Source: Mycobacterium adipatum
GTDB lineage: Bacteria; Actinomycetota; Actinomycetes; Mycobacteriales; Mycobacteriaceae
Direction of reading: 5' to 3'
NCBI RefSeq assembly: GCF_001644575.1
Contig: NZ_CP015596.1
Coordinates: forward strand, 5,270,001 to 5,334,000
DNA: 64,000 bases
The translations under genes were made by a program, and so were the position numbers. The notes beneath the pieces were generated by a model. It made no database searches. It was not told the DNA's origin and worked only from the letters and a program-made list of their open reading frames with translations. Shown one piece after another: positions 36,644 to 46,613 of this stretch (position 1 is its first letter; each line of letters starts with the position of its first letter).

Positions 36644-37909
36644 ATGAGCACTCCGACCAAGGACGACAGGGCCAGCCAGTACGCCAACGTCTTCGTCGAG
36701 CCGAAGGCCTACGCCGATGACGCGCGGCTGCACGAGGCGCTGACCTATCTGCGCGCCCACGAGCCGGTCGTGCGCGTCGAATCCAGGCTCTACCGCCCGT
36801 TCTGGGCGATCACCAAGCACGCCGACATCATGGCCATCGAGCGGGAGAACGACCTGTTCCTCAGCGAACCCCGTCCGCTGCTGGCCACCGCGGCCGCCGA
36901 CGATCTGGCCAAACAGCAGCTGGAAGCGGGCATGGGGCTGCGCACGTTGATCCACATGGACGACCCGCACCACCGCAAGGTTCGCAAAATCGGCGCCGAC
37001 TGGTTCCGCCCCAAGGCCATGCGCGATCTGAAGATCCGCGTCGACGAACTCGCCAAGCGGTACGTCGACCGGATGCGCGATATCGGGCCCGAGTGCGATT
37101 TCGTCACCGAGATCGCCGTGCATTTCCCGCTCTACGTCATCATGTCGCTGCTCGGCCTGCCCGAGGACGACTACGAGCGCATGCACATGCTCACCCAGGA
37201 GATGTTCGGCGGTGACGATGACGAGTACAAGCGCGACGGCGGATCGCTGGAGGATCAGCTGCAGGTGCTGCTCGACTTCTTCGCCTACTTCTCCCAGCTG
37301 ACCGCGTCGCGCCGGGAGAACCCGACCGACGATCTCGCCTCGGCCATCGCCAACGGCCGCATCGACGGCGAGCCACTCAGCGATGTGGACACCGCGTCGT
37401 ATTACGTGATCGTCGCCAGCGCCGGCCACGACACCACCAAGGACGCTATCTCCGGTGGGCTGCTCGCGCTGATCGAGAATCCCGATCAGCTTGAGCGGTT
37501 GCGCAAGGATCCGTCGTTGATGGGCACCGCCGTCGAGGAGATGATCCGCTGGGCGACACCGGTGAAGGAATTCATGCGGACCGCCGCCGCCGACACCGAG
37601 GTGCGCGGCGTGCGCATCGCCGAGGGCGAATCCGTCTATCTGGCTTACGTTTCCGGCAACCGCGACGAAGAAGTTTTCGATGAGCCGTTCCGCTTCGATG
37701 TCGGTCGTGACCCGAACAAGCATGTCGCGTTCGGGTACGGGGTGCACTTCTGCCTCGGCGCCGCGTTGGCCAGGATGGAGATGAACAGTTTGTTCTCCGA
37801 ACTGATTCCGCGTCTGGAGTCGATCGAACTGACCGGCACGCCCGAACTGTCGGCGACGACATTCGTCGGCGGGCTCAAGCATCTGCCGATCAGGTACTCC
37901 GTGCGTTAG
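36644..37909 (+). CDS. Cytochrome P450
   Basis: 421 residues from ATG 36644 (AAGGAG 8 bases upstream; an in-frame TTG at 36611 and GTG at 36638 are less likely). I-helix oxygen-binding motif AGHDTTKD, ExxR in EEMIRW, and heme-binding FGYGVHFCLGAALAR with C370 as the iron ligand. Soluble bacterial class I P450, so it needs a ferredoxin and reductase encoded elsewhere. CYP family and substrate cannot be named from motifs. Its 3' end overlaps the convergent TetR gene by 4 bases. Confidence 0.93.
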   Translation: MSTPTKDDRASQYANVFVEPKAYADDARLHEALTYLRAHEPVVRVESRLYRPFWAITKHADIMAIERENDLFLSEPRPLLATAAADDLAKQQLEAGMGLRTLIHMDDPHHRKVRKIGADWFRPKAMRDLKIRVDELAKRYVDRMRDIGPECDFVTEIAVHFPLYVIMSLLGLPEDDYERMHMLTQEMFGGDDDEYKRDGGSLEDQLQVLLDFFAYFSQLTASRRENPTDDLASAIANGRIDGEPLSDVDTASYYVIVASAGHDTTKDAISGGLLALIENPDQLERLRKDPSLMGTAVEEMIRWATPVKEFMRTAAADTEVRGVRIAEGESVYLAYVSGNRDEEVFDEPFRFDVGRDPNKHVAFGYGVHFCLGAALARMEMNSLFSELIPRLESIELTGTPELSATTFVGGLKHLPIRYSVR

Positions 37910-38520
37910 AGCCCGCGCGCCGCCAGGAAGCCGTCGACGGCCGCCCTGGCAACCTCGCGGTAGTCGAAATCGGTCAAGGTGCTGAGCTTGCCCAGCACGA
38001 TGGGCCCGAGCAGCAGCGCCACCGCCTGCATCCGGTCGACCTCTCCGAACGCCGCGACGGCATCGGGGCTGTCGAAGATCGCGTCGAACGGCGCCGCATA
38101 CTGCTCGGCCACCCGCTCCCGCAGGGTGCGCACCGCATCGCTCTCGATCTCGCGATCGCCCCTGCCCCACCAGGACGGGTCCAGTCCGCCGCCGAGCGCC
38201 AACCACGATGTCGCGGCCAGACTGATCGGCGCCTCGGCGACCAGGTCCGCGAAGCCGTCCAGCGCGGCGACCAACCGATCCCGCAGTGTGCCGTCCTGCG
38301 GCGGCAGCGGCGCCGGTGGAATCAGCGCGTAAAAGGCCGCGGCCAGCAGGTCATTCCCGCTCGGAAAGTGCCGATACAGCGTCGCGCGCGCCACATTGGA
38401 GGCGCGGACGACGGCATCCACCGTCACCGCGCTCGGCCCGCCGGCGCGCAACAACGCGGCAGCGGCCTCCAGCAAGCGGGCGCGGGATCGCGCCGGCCGC
38501 GGATCGGTACTCGCCGCCAT
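37906..38520 (-). CDS. TetR-family transcriptional regulator
   Basis: 204 residues from ATG 38520 (GGGAGTTTGGCG before it). N-terminal TetR HTH: SRARLLEAAAALLRAGGPSAVTVDAVVRASNVARATLYRHFPSGNDLL. The C-terminal ligand domain is family-specific. It is divergent from an MFS efflux gene with a perfect inverted repeat between them, the usual layout of a repressor controlling its own pump. Confidence 0.9.
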   Translation of the reverse strand: MAASTDPRPARSRARLLEAAAALLRAGGPSAVTVDAVVRASNVARATLYRHFPSGNDLLAAAFYALIPPAPLPPQDGTLRDRLVAALDGFADLVAEAPISLAATSWLALGGGLDPSWWGRGDREIESDAVRTLRERVAEQYAAPFDAIFDSPDAVAAFGEVDRMQAVALLLGPIVLGKLSTLTDFDYREVARAAVDGFLAARGL

Positions 38521-38546
38521 CGCCAAACTCCCTTCCCCGCGCGGAA

Positions 38547-38563
38547 CGAGACTGTTAGTCTCG
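38547..38563. promoter_or_regulatory. Operator candidate CGAGACT-GTT-AGTCTCG
   Basis: Perfect 7-base arms with a 3-base centre, lying in the 92-base divergent gap between the TetR gene and the MFS transporter. Very likely the binding site of the adjacent TetR protein. Confidence 0.7.
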
Positions 38564-38612
38564 AAACAAGACGGGCAGTACTAAAAATAACGTACCCGTC
38601 GAAAGAGGGGCA

Positions 38613-40205
38613 ATGGTCGACACACTCGCCGAGTCGGAGCGGCCCACCGACCCGACCCTGGCCGGCCTCTCCGCGAGATCCCGCGCCTGGACCCTGCTCA
38701 TCGCATGTCTCGGTGTGCTGCTGGTGATCTCGTCGATGGTCGCACTGAACACCGCACTCCCCGATCTCGCCGTGGCCACCTCGGCCACCCAGGCTCAACT
38801 CACCTGGATCGTCGACTGTTACACCCTGGTGCTCGCCTGTCTGTTGCTGCCGGCCGGCGCACTCGGCGACCGCTACGGCCGCCGCGGCGCACTGCTGTTC
38901 GGACTTGTCGTGTTCGCGGTGGCCTCGGTCGCCCCGGTGTTCTGGTCCGAGCCGCTACAACTGATCATCGGCCGCGCAGCCGCCGGGGTCGGTGCCGCGT
39001 TCGTGATGCCGGCGACGCTGTCACTGCTGACCACCGCCTATCCGAAGGACCAGCGCAACAAGGCCGTCGGCATCTGGGCCGGAGCCGCGGGCAGTGGCGC
39101 CGTGGTGGGGATGCTCGGATCGGGCGGGCTTCTTCACTTCTTCGAGTGGCAGTCCATCTTCTGGGCGTTCGCGGCCGCCGGCGCGCTGCTTTTCCTACTG
39201 ACCCTCACCATCTCGACGTCCAAGGAGTCGGTGCCCCGGCCGCTGGACTGGATCGGCGCCGTCCTGATCGGCGGCGGCCTGGCGATTCTGGTTTTCGGCA
39301 TCCTGGAGATCCCCACGCTCGGATGGTCCGACGGGTTGGTCATCGGATCCATGGTCGCCGGCGTCGGACTCTGCGTGGCGTTCGGCATCTTCGAACTCCG
39401 GCAACGCCATCCGCTGCTCGATGTCCGCCTGTTCTCCAACCCGACGTTCGCCACCGGCGCCGCGGCCATCACGGTGTTCTTTCTTGCCAACTTCGGCTTC
39501 TTCTACATCGTCATGCAGTACATGCAGCTGATCCTGGGCTACAGCCCCATCAAGACCGCATTCGCCGTTGCGCCGTTGATAGGCCCGGTACTGGTGCTTT
39601 CCACCACCGCGTTCTGGTTTCTGCCCCTGCTCGGACTACGCCTGGTGGTGTTCTCGGGCCTGGGGCTCATCTCGATCGGCTTCCTGATGATGGGCGGGAT
39701 CGCCGTCGCCGACGGCTACAGTGCCATCGCATGGCCGATGCTCGTCATGAGCTTCGGTATCGGATTGCTCACCGCACCAATGACTTCGGCAATCATCAAC
39801 ACCGCGCCCGACGACAAGCAGGGCGTGGCCTCGGCGGTCAACGACACCACCCGCGAGGTCGGCGCCGCACTGGGCATCGCACTGGCCGGTTCCCTGCTGG
39901 CCGCACAGTACACCGACCTACTCGCACCGCGGTTACCCGAACAACTTCCCGAACCGGTCCGCCAGGCTGCTCTGGGATCGCTGGGCCAGGCCCTGGAGGT
40001 ATCGGCGAAACTGGGCCCGCAGGGCGCGCAGATCGCCGAACTGAGCAAGGCCGCCTTCGTCGAGGCGATGAATTCCTCGACGTTCGGCCTCGCGGTCATC
40101 GTCGGCGTCAGCGCGGTGCTCATCGGCCTCTGGGCGCCCGGACGTGACGAACGCCAGCTTCGCCCGCTGCGCACTCTGCGCAGCACCGGCCGACACCGCG
40201 CCTAA
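38613..40205 (+). CDS. MFS efflux transporter, DHA2 (14-helix) type
   Basis: 530 residues from ATG 38613 (AGAGGGG upstream). About 14 membrane helices. Motif A appears as GDRYGRRGALL (about 83-93), and ALNTALPDLAVATSATQAQLTWIVDCYTL is the DHA2 start region. It should be a proton-driven exporter of drugs or lipids, repressed by the divergent TetR protein. It ends inside the stop of mftG on the other strand. Confidence 0.88.
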   Translation: MVDTLAESERPTDPTLAGLSARSRAWTLLIACLGVLLVISSMVALNTALPDLAVATSATQAQLTWIVDCYTLVLACLLLPAGALGDRYGRRGALLFGLVVFAVASVAPVFWSEPLQLIIGRAAAGVGAAFVMPATLSLLTTAYPKDQRNKAVGIWAGAAGSGAVVGMLGSGGLLHFFEWQSIFWAFAAAGALLFLLTLTISTSKESVPRPLDWIGAVLIGGGLAILVFGILEIPTLGWSDGLVIGSMVAGVGLCVAFGIFELRQRHPLLDVRLFSNPTFATGAAAITVFFLANFGFFYIVMQYMQLILGYSPIKTAFAVAPLIGPVLVLSTTAFWFLPLLGLRLVVFSGLGLISIGFLMMGGIAVADGYSAIAWPMLVMSFGIGLLTAPMTSAIINTAPDDKQGVASAVNDTTREVGAALGIALAGSLLAAQYTDLLAPRLPEQLPEPVRQAALGSLGQALEVSAKLGPQGAQIAELSKAAFVEAMNSSTFGLAVIVGVSAVLIGLWAPGRDERQLRPLRTLRSTGRHRA

Positions 40206-41575
40206 TCGACGACCAACCCGGCGGCCCGGTGCCCGATCATCGCGATCGTGGCATGCGGCCCGCGTGACGTCGCCGCCGGCATGATCGAGCCGTCGGCCAC
40301 CCACAGCCCATCCAGACCCTGCACCCGACACCGCGGGTCCAGCACCGCACCCAGCGGCGCGGTACCGCACAGATGCTGTGTGGTGGACCAGTTCGCCTCG
40401 CGATCAACGATTCCGGCGATATCGCGAGCCAGGTCGGCGCCGCGACGTAGCGCCTCGACATCCTCGGTGACGCTGTCATAGTGATGTTCGATCACCGGCG
40501 CCACCGCGATATCCGGGGATGTCACCGTCAGCCGGCCGCGAGCCGCGGGACGCATCAGGGCCACCCCGATATGCGGCGGATCCGATGGCATCTCACCGGT
40601 CATCTGGGCGAAACCCGCTGTATACAAACGGATCTCCAAACCGTCGACCGACAACGCGGCCTCGATCGGGGTGCGCCCGGCGGCCGCGGGCCAGTCGACC
40701 GGTAGCACCCACTCCGGGTGATCGTGGAACCACGCACCCACCGGCAGATCCGCGAGCACCGGGATCCCGGCGGCACCGAGGACATCGGCGGGACCACACC
40801 CGGACACCATCAGCAGGTGCGCGGTGCCGATCGCCCCCGCGCACAGCACGATGCGGTCCGCGGCGTAGGACACCGGACCCGACGGCCCGAGCGCATCGAC
40901 CCCCACCGCCCGGGTACCGCTGAACCGGACCCGCTGCACCCGGGTTGCCGGGTGCACGACCAGGTTCGGCCGCGCCAGCGCGGGCCCGAGGAAGGCGGCA
41001 CCGGGACCGACCCTGGTGCCGCCGCGCACGTTGAGCGGCAGCGCACCCACACCGTCGGCCGGCCCACCCCCGTTCAGATCATCGACCCAGCGAAATCCTC
41101 TCGCCAAGACCGCGTCTACGAAAAGCCTTGTTCCCGCGCTGAACTCATGCGTTCTGCGGATCGGTATCGGCCCATGCTCGCCGTGCAGCGGCCCGCCGAA
41201 GTCCAGGTCCGTCTCGATCGCCCGGAAGTGTGGCAGTACGTCATCCCAGGACCAGCCGGGTATCCGCCAGCCCGCGAAGTCCGCGGGCACACCCCGGCAG
41301 AAGTAGCCGCCGTTGACCGCACCGGACCCACCGACCACCGCGCCGCGCACCAGGTCGACCTCGCGGCGGGGGGCATCGGTCAGCGTCGCCGGATACCGGA
41401 TGACAACCGGACTACCGGGACCGATCGGCACCAGGTGCGCGTCCCCGACTCGCGGCGGCACCGCCCGCGGGCCCGTCTCCAGCACCGTGACCCTGCGCCC
41501 GGGATCGGATGAAAGACGTTCGGCAAGAATCGAACCAGCGCTGCCGGCGCCGACGATCAGGACATCGGACTGCAA
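40202..41575 (-). CDS. mftG: Mycofactocin-system GMC oxidoreductase MftG
   Basis: 457 residues, probable TTG start at 41575 (12 bases past the mftF stop; no ATG or GTG fits). GMC family: FAD-binding VLIVGAGSAGSILAERL, GGSGAVNGGYF, and the C-terminal catalytic-histidine region TQHLCGTAPLGAVLDPRCRV. MftG is thought to reoxidise mycofactocinol and link it to respiration, supporting growth on alcohols. It closes the mftA-G operon and meets the MFS gene tail to tail. Confidence 0.92.
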   Translation of the reverse strand: MQSDVLIVGAGSAGSILAERLSSDPGRRVTVLETGPRAVPPRVGDAHLVPIGPGSPVVIRYPATLTDAPRREVDLVRGAVVGGSGAVNGGYFCRGVPADFAGWRIPGWSWDDVLPHFRAIETDLDFGGPLHGEHGPIPIRRTHEFSAGTRLFVDAVLARGFRWVDDLNGGGPADGVGALPLNVRGGTRVGPGAAFLGPALARPNLVVHPATRVQRVRFSGTRAVGVDALGPSGPVSYAADRIVLCAGAIGTAHLLMVSGCGPADVLGAAGIPVLADLPVGAWFHDHPEWVLPVDWPAAAGRTPIEAALSVDGLEIRLYTAGFAQMTGEMPSDPPHIGVALMRPAARGRLTVTSPDIAVAPVIEHHYDSVTEDVEALRRGADLARDIAGIVDREANWSTTQHLCGTAPLGAVLDPRCRVQGLDGLWVADGSIMPAATSRGPHATIAMIGHRAAGLVVD

Positions 41576-41586
41576 TGCGGTGCGCT

Positions 41587-42999
41587 TCAGGATCGGATCT
41601 GCGGCTTGAGCGCACCGACGTGGCGTTCGCGAACCACGCCCGTCCACAACCCCAGCCCATAAGCGATGTCGTCGAGACGTTTGAGCAGCAGATAGCTCAG
41701 CAGGCCCACACGGTGATTGTCCTCTGCGACCGAGTTGCGACGATTCGCCCAGTCGGCCAACCCGTCCACGACAGCCGCGGCGAGCACCACGTGCCGGCAG
41801 CGCCGGAACAACACCGCGGCCAGCACCGCCACTGGCCAGTAGTGCCGGCAGATGGCCGACGCGACCTGCAACGCGGCACCCCACAATCCGCCGGCCGCGA
41901 CGGCGGCCACCTCCCTGGGTCCGGTCTCGACGGCTTCCAGCGTGGCCGAGATGCGTCTGCCGAAGAACACCGCGGCCACGGCGGCGAAAATGTAGCCAAG
42001 ACCCGACCGGGTGGCCGCCAAGATCAGAAGTACCAGCATCCATCGCGAGAGCACCATCGGTGCCGTCTTGCCTGGATGCCGCACCGCGAGCGGAGCGGCG
42101 GACTGCCCATAGAAAGCCTTGCGCTGGAACCATTCCCGCAGCTGGGTGCGGTGGTCATGGCCGACCAAAGCAATGGGTTCATAACGCAGCCGGGCGCCGG
42201 CCTCGATGAACCTCCAGCACAGGTCGACGTCCTCGCCGGACGGCATGGTCTCGTCGAACCCGCCCACCTCGGTCAAGGCGCTGCGCCGGCAGATGATGGC
42301 GGCGCTGGGCACATAGGACACCGTGCCATAGGGCACCACCGGCGCCTCCCGCATGCCCAGGTCCAGCGAGGACCGCACGGCCTCGTACCGGGCCACCAGA
42401 TTGTCCGGTTCGTTCAGGCTGACGATCCTGGGCGCCACCAGCGCCACGGCGGGATCGCAGAAGTGCCCCAGCAGCGCCTCCATCCAGCCGCGGCGTGGCA
42501 CCACGTCGGAGTCCAGGAAGGCCACGAAGTCGGTACTGCAGGCACGCAGGCCGGTGTTGCGGGCCGCCGCGGGGCCGCGGCTGCGCTCATGTCGCAGCAC
42601 CCGCACCTCGCAGCGCGCCCCGGCGAAGTCGGTGTCCTGCAGCGGCACCGCGGAGCCGTCGTCGACCACCACGACATTCATCCCGCGCAGCGCACGGACC
42701 AGTCGGCTTACGCCGAATACATTGTCGCGCACCGGGATAACCACGGTGACATCGTGGTGTGACGGACCACTCGGCGGCCGCGGATGCGCCACGGTCGCGT
42801 CCAGCAGGGTACGCGCCAGCTGCGCCGACAGTGCGTCATGCACCTCGAGGCGGCCGCCGTCGATCATCGTCTGAGCGACCGGGGCCAGCCGCAGCAAACG
42901 GGTGGGCGAGCCACCCAGCAAAGCCGAACCGGCACCGAGCACCTTCACTCGGCGGTCCACCTGGACGGCAAATCCGTCGGGCAGACGCGGCCCCGTCAT
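41587..42999 (-). CDS. mftF: Mycofactocin glycosyltransferase MftF
   Basis: 470 residues from ATG 42999 (ATGA overlap with mftE). GT2 domain with [18 protein letters not shown] and the DSD of AFLDSDVVP, followed by [11 protein letters not shown]-terminal hydrophobic segments suggest membrane association. MftF adds the beta-1,4-glucose chain that makes oligoglycosylated mycofactocin. Confidence 0.95.
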   Translation of the reverse strand: MTGPRLPDGFAVQVDRRVKVLGAGSALLGGSPTRLLRLAPVAQTMIDGGRLEVHDALSAQLARTLLDATVAHPRPPSGPSHHDVTVVIPVRDNVFGVSRLVRALRGMNVVVVDDGSAVPLQDTDFAGARCEVRVLRHERSRGPAAARNTGLRACSTDFVAFLDSDVVPRRGWMEALLGHFCDPAVALVAPRIVSLNEPDNLVARYEAVRSSLDLGMREAPVVPYGTVSYVPSAAIICRRSALTEVGGFDETMPSGEDVDLCWRFIEAGARLRYEPIALVGHDHRTQLREWFQRKAFYGQSAAPLAVRHPGKTAPMVLSRWMLVLLILAATRSGLGYIFAAVAAVFFGRRISATLEAVETGPREVAAVAAGGLWGAALQVASAICRHYWPVAVLAAVLFRRCRHVVLAAAVVDGLADWANRRNSVAEDNHRVGLLSYLLLKRLDDIAYGLGLWTGVVRERHVGALKPQIRS

Positions 43000-43751
43000 A
43001 TCAGCATCCCGTGCCCGTTCGCCGTCCAAGCCAGGAGTCTGCGGGCACACCCGTCGACCATATCGGCAAAGTACCGTTCTCCGTCGAGCACGGTGGCGGT
43101 CGTCGGATCGCCGAGCACTCCCAGCGCGCTGACCGCGGCGACGCCACCGGCACGCATCGCGGGCATCAGCTCGGCCAGCGGCGCGCTGTTTCCGGGCACC
43201 ATCGCGTCGACGTGCACGACTTCCGGCGAAATATGTAGCAATACAGAAGTTTCGGTGTGCCCGGCATGCGCGTCAGCGCCGCGGACCAGACACGAGGTCC
43301 AGCCGACGTCACGGCCCTCGGTGCGCAGCAGACCCACCGCGGCGACCAGCGCCTCGACATTGCCGCCGTGGCCGTTGACGAAGACCAGCCGGGAGGCCCA
43401 GTTGCAGGCGGACCGACCGAACTCGACGAGCACCATCCGCAGCGCTTCGGTGCCGATCGAGACCGTGCCGGCGAAACCCTCGTGCTCGCCGCTGGCCCCG
43501 TAGCTCAGCGCGGGCGCCAGCAGCCAGCCGGCGCCGAGTCGGGCCGCCACCGCCCGCGCCACGGCCGTGGCGATGCGGGTATCGGTGTCCAGCGGCAGGT
43601 GCGGCCCGTGTTGTTCGGTGGAACCGAGCGGCACGATGAGCGTCGGGGATCCGCTGGAATCCTGGTTAGCCGGGGTGCTGAGCAGTCCACTCGACGTCAG
43701 ATCGCCGAGCTCCCCGGGTGCGGCCACCCGGTGATGGTAGGCCGAATTCAC
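42996..43751 (-). CDS. mftE: Mycofactocin precursor peptide peptidase MftE
   Basis: 251 residues from GTG 43751 ([16 protein letters not shown]). Creatininase-family metallopeptidase; metal ligands lie in [14 protein letters not shown] (E46, H48, D57) and NGHGGN. It cuts the decarboxylated MftA to release the C-terminal VY-derived AHDP core. The frame is open for another 32 codons upstream with ATG at 43847, but the shorter form matches the start I recall for this family. Confidence 0.93.
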   Translation of the reverse strand: MNSAYHHRVAAPGELGDLTSSGLLSTPANQDSSGSPTLIVPLGSTEQHGPHLPLDTDTRIATAVARAVAARLGAGWLLAPALSYGASGEHEGFAGTVSIGTEALRMVLVEFGRSACNWASRLVFVNGHGGNVEALVAAVGLLRTEGRDVGWTSCLVRGADAHAGHTETSVLLHISPEVVHVDAMVPGNSAPLAELMPAMRAGGVAAVSALGVLGDPTTATVLDGERYFADMVDGCARRLLAWTANGHGMLI

Positions 43752-43824
43752 CTGGTATGCACCAATTGTTGGCGCATGCGCTGCAATTGATTTCCGCGGC
43801 TGTCGCCCACTCGGCGGACAACAG

Positions 43825-43851
43825 GTCACGTCCGTCACGTCAGTCACGCCC
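43825..43851. repeat. Three tandem 9-base repeats between mftD and mftE
   Basis: GTCACGTCC, GTCACGTCA, GTCACGCCC follow each other without gaps in the 120-base space between mftD and mftE. Small, near-perfect array; function unknown. Confidence 0.7.
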
Positions 43852-43871
43852 GCATCAGGGCTACCCGCGCG

Positions 43872-45056
43872 TCAGGACGCCGGCACTCCGAGCGTGCGGG
43901 TGAAGCCCTCGGGGATCAGGATGTCCTCACGGGTCAGGTCGTGGATAGAGGACTTGCCCAGTCCCCGCAGCGCCGAGTCGATGCCTCCGGACAGGATGTC
44001 GAGCACGTTCTCCACGCCGGCCTGTCCGTTCGCCGCCAGACCCCACAGGTACGCCCGTCCGATCATGACGGCGCGGGCACCGAGCGCGACGGCCTTGACG
44101 ACATCGCTGCCGCGGCGCACGCCGCCGTCCAGCAAAACTTCGACCTGATCGCCGACGGCGTCGGCAATCGCCGGCAGGCACCGGATCGCCGCCGGGGTGC
44201 CGTCCAGGTTGTTGCCGCCGTGGTTGGACACCGTGATCGCCGAAACACCGGCGTCCACAGCGCGTTTGGCGTCATCGACGCGGACCATGCCCTTCAGCAG
44301 GAACGGTCCGCCCCACTGCTCGCGCAACCAGGCCACATCCTCCCAGGTCGGCGGCGGGGTGCCCATCCACTGGCCGTAGGCCTCGAAGAACGTCGGCCCG
44401 GGCTCGCCGCGCCGGCCCTGGTTGGGAACCCGCAGGTCCGGTGCATGCAGCGTCTTGGCGAAGCTGTAGAACCAGCGCGGCTTGGTGATGACCTCCGGGG
44501 CCATCTTGACCATGGTCTTGAGGTCCATCCGTTCCGGGATCTTGGGGCTGCCCCAGTCCCGGCCGTGGCTGAAGCTCCAGTCGGTGGTCAAGATCAGGCC
44601 GACCGCACCGGCCTCGCGCGCCCGCACCATGCGGGCCAGGATCTCGTCCCGGCTGCCCAGCCAGTAGATCTGGAAGAAGATCTTGCCGTTGACGGCAGTC
44701 ACTTCCTCCATCGGCTTGCTGGCGAACGAGGACAACCCCATTGCGGTGCCGCGCGCGGCCGCCGCCCGGGCCACGGCGACCTCGCCGTCCGGATCCACCG
44801 CCTGCACGCCGGTCGGAGAGATGACCACAGGCATCGAGATGTCCTGTCCCATCACCGTTGTCGCCATCTCACGTTTCTCGGTGGCACCGATGACATGCGG
44901 CGCGAAACCGAGTTGGGAGAACGCCTCGACGTTATCGGAGACCGACACCCCCTTCTCGCTCGCCGAGATCAGCGACGAGTAGGCGGAGCGGGGCAGCCGT
45001 TTCTTCGCGCGCTGTTGGGCGATGGCAACGGTCTCGAACCAGGTATCGCGAGCCAT
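43872..45056 (-). CDS. mftD: Mycofactocin FMN-dependent oxidase MftD
   Basis: 394 residues. TIM-barrel FMN enzyme of the alpha-hydroxyacid oxidase family. The SNHGGNNLDG segment (277-286) is kept, but the arginine that binds the substrate carboxylate in lactate/glycolate oxidases (SNHGGRQLD) is N282 here, as expected because MftD acts on the AHDP lactam to form the alpha-keto amide of premycofactocin. 5 bases after mftC. Confidence 0.95.
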   Translation of the reverse strand: MARDTWFETVAIAQQRAKKRLPRSAYSSLISASEKGVSVSDNVEAFSQLGFAPHVIGATEKREMATTVMGQDISMPVVISPTGVQAVDPDGEVAVARAAAARGTAMGLSSFASKPMEEVTAVNGKIFFQIYWLGSRDEILARMVRAREAGAVGLILTTDWSFSHGRDWGSPKIPERMDLKTMVKMAPEVITKPRWFYSFAKTLHAPDLRVPNQGRRGEPGPTFFEAYGQWMGTPPPTWEDVAWLREQWGGPFLLKGMVRVDDAKRAVDAGVSAITVSNHGGNNLDGTPAAIRCLPAIADAVGDQVEVLLDGGVRRGSDVVKAVALGARAVMIGRAYLWGLAANGQAGVENVLDILSGGIDSALRGLGKSSIHDLTREDILIPEGFTRTLGVPAS

Positions 45057-45061
45057 GATCT

Positions 45062-46312
45062 CTACACAGGACTTTCGTTACAGAACTTCTTGGGCGGGAC
45101 GGTGAGGAGTTTGAGCGGTATGGGTGCTTTTCTCCCGCCGGCGCGGGAGTGATCGACACTGGAGCGAGGTTTGTCCCGCTCGGCGGCCAGGGCGGGTTCG
45201 CCATAGCCCTGCACGCACTCGGGATCCGGGCCGTCCATCGGCAGGCCGGTGAAGAACTTGGCCGCCATGCAGCCACCCCGGCACGAGTCGTAGTGTGCGC
45301 ACCCACTGCAGGCGCCCGCGGACTGCGGTTCGCGCAGTTCCTGGAACAACGGCGAGCGCTGCCAGACGTTCTTGAAGCCGGTACCGAATCCGGTGTCCTC
45401 CAGGATGTTTCCGGCGTGGAACTTCTCGTGGATGGCGAATGGGCAGGCGTAGACGTCGCCGATCGGGTCGATCAGGCAGACCACCCGGCCCGCACCACAC
45501 AGGTTCAGTCCGGCCAGCGCACCCGGCTCGCCCAGCCCGGACAGGTGGAAGAACGAGTCACCGGTGAGGACGCCCTCGCCGTGGGCGACCAGCCAGTCAT
45601 AGAGCTGGACCTGCTGAGCCGGCGTCGGGTGCAGGTCGTCCCAGACATCGGCCCCACGCCCGGACGGCCGCAACCGGGTGATGCGCAGGGTGGCTCCGTA
45701 AGTGTCTGCCAGGGCCTTGAACTCGTCGAGTTGGTCCACGTTCTGGCGGGTCACGACCACCGAGATCTTGGCATCCTTGAAGCCGGCGTTCTTCAGGTTC
45801 TCCAGCGCGCGGATCGCCATCGCGAACGAGCCCGGACCGCGCACCTCGTCGTTGATCTCCGCCGTCGCACCGTCCAAGGAGATCTGCACGTCGACGTAGT
45901 CGCTGGCGGCGAGCTTGGCCGCGACCTCTTCGTTGATGCGAACCCCGTTGGTGGAGAACTTCACTCCCACGTGATGCTCGGTCGCGTAGTCGACGAGTTC
46001 CCAGAAGTCCGATCGGACCGTGGGTTCCCCGCCGCCGATGTTGACGTAGAACACCTGCATGCGTTCCAGCTCGTCGATGATGTCCTTGCACTGTTGGGTG
46101 CTCAGCTCACGCGGGTCGCGCTTTCCCGACGAGGAAAGGCAATGCACACAGGACAGGTTGCAGGCGTAGGTCAGTTCCCAGGTCAGGCAGATCGGGGCAT
46201 CGAGCCCGCCCTCGAACTGCTCAACCAGTTTCGGGACTCTGGCGGGTGACTCCACGGGCACCAACGCCGGGGGCGGGCCGCTCCGCGCGGGCGCGCTATC
46301 GAGCACGGTCAT
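45062..46312 (-). CDS. mftC: Mycofactocin radical SAM maturase MftC
   Basis: 416 residues from ATG 46312 (ATGA overlap with mftB). Radical SAM cluster C51-x3-C55-x2-C58 in YACNLSCVHC, GGGEPT for SAM binding, and a C-terminal SPASM domain with the CGAGRVVCLIDPIGDVYAC and CSGCAHYDSCRGGCM cysteines for auxiliary clusters. It decarboxylates the MftA C-terminal tyrosine and cross-links it to valine. Confidence 0.97.
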   Translation of the reverse strand: MTVLDSAPARSGPPPALVPVESPARVPKLVEQFEGGLDAPICLTWELTYACNLSCVHCLSSSGKRDPRELSTQQCKDIIDELERMQVFYVNIGGGEPTVRSDFWELVDYATEHHVGVKFSTNGVRINEEVAAKLAASDYVDVQISLDGATAEINDEVRGPGSFAMAIRALENLKNAGFKDAKISVVVTRQNVDQLDEFKALADTYGATLRITRLRPSGRGADVWDDLHPTPAQQVQLYDWLVAHGEGVLTGDSFFHLSGLGEPGALAGLNLCGAGRVVCLIDPIGDVYACPFAIHEKFHAGNILEDTGFGTGFKNVWQRSPLFQELREPQSAGACSGCAHYDSCRGGCMAAKFFTGLPMDGPDPECVQGYGEPALAAERDKPRSSVDHSRAGGRKAPIPLKLLTVPPKKFCNESPV

Positions 46313-46611
46313 GGGGTGTTCTCCTTGGCGACCAGCATGTTGGATTTCACCAGCACACCCAGCGCGTGTAGGTAGGGGCCTTGCGCGTCGTCGTCGATTC
46401 CGGCGGCGCGACAAGCGGATCGGATGTCGGGGTACTCGGGCAGGGAGTTGACCACCGCGACGATCGTCCGGTTCTTCAGGAAGGACAGCTTGCGGGTACC
46501 GAAGTGGTACAGCAGCGCTCCGAACGGCTCCGGCCGCACCGCCACCTGGTGGTGCAGCCGCCAGCCGCGATCGGGATCGAACGCCACTGCATCAGCAGTG
46601 GGTGCGGTCAC
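46309..46611 (-). CDS. mftB: Mycofactocin precursor-binding chaperone MftB
   Basis: 100 residues from GTG 46611, two bases after the mftA stop; an ATG at 46629 inside mftA is an alternative. FDPDRGWRLHHQVAVRPEPFGALLYHFGTRKLSFL is characteristic of MftB, a RiPP recognition-element protein that presents MftA to MftC. Confidence 0.93.
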   Translation of the reverse strand: MTAPTADAVAFDPDRGWRLHHQVAVRPEPFGALLYHFGTRKLSFLKNRTIVAVVNSLPEYPDIRSACRAAGIDDDAQGPYLHALGVLVKSNMLVAKENTP

Positions 46612-46613
46612 GA

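Noticed and set aside
36599-38206. 535-codon open frame opposite the P450 gene
   Set aside because: Antisense of an obvious P450; no domain recognised in it.
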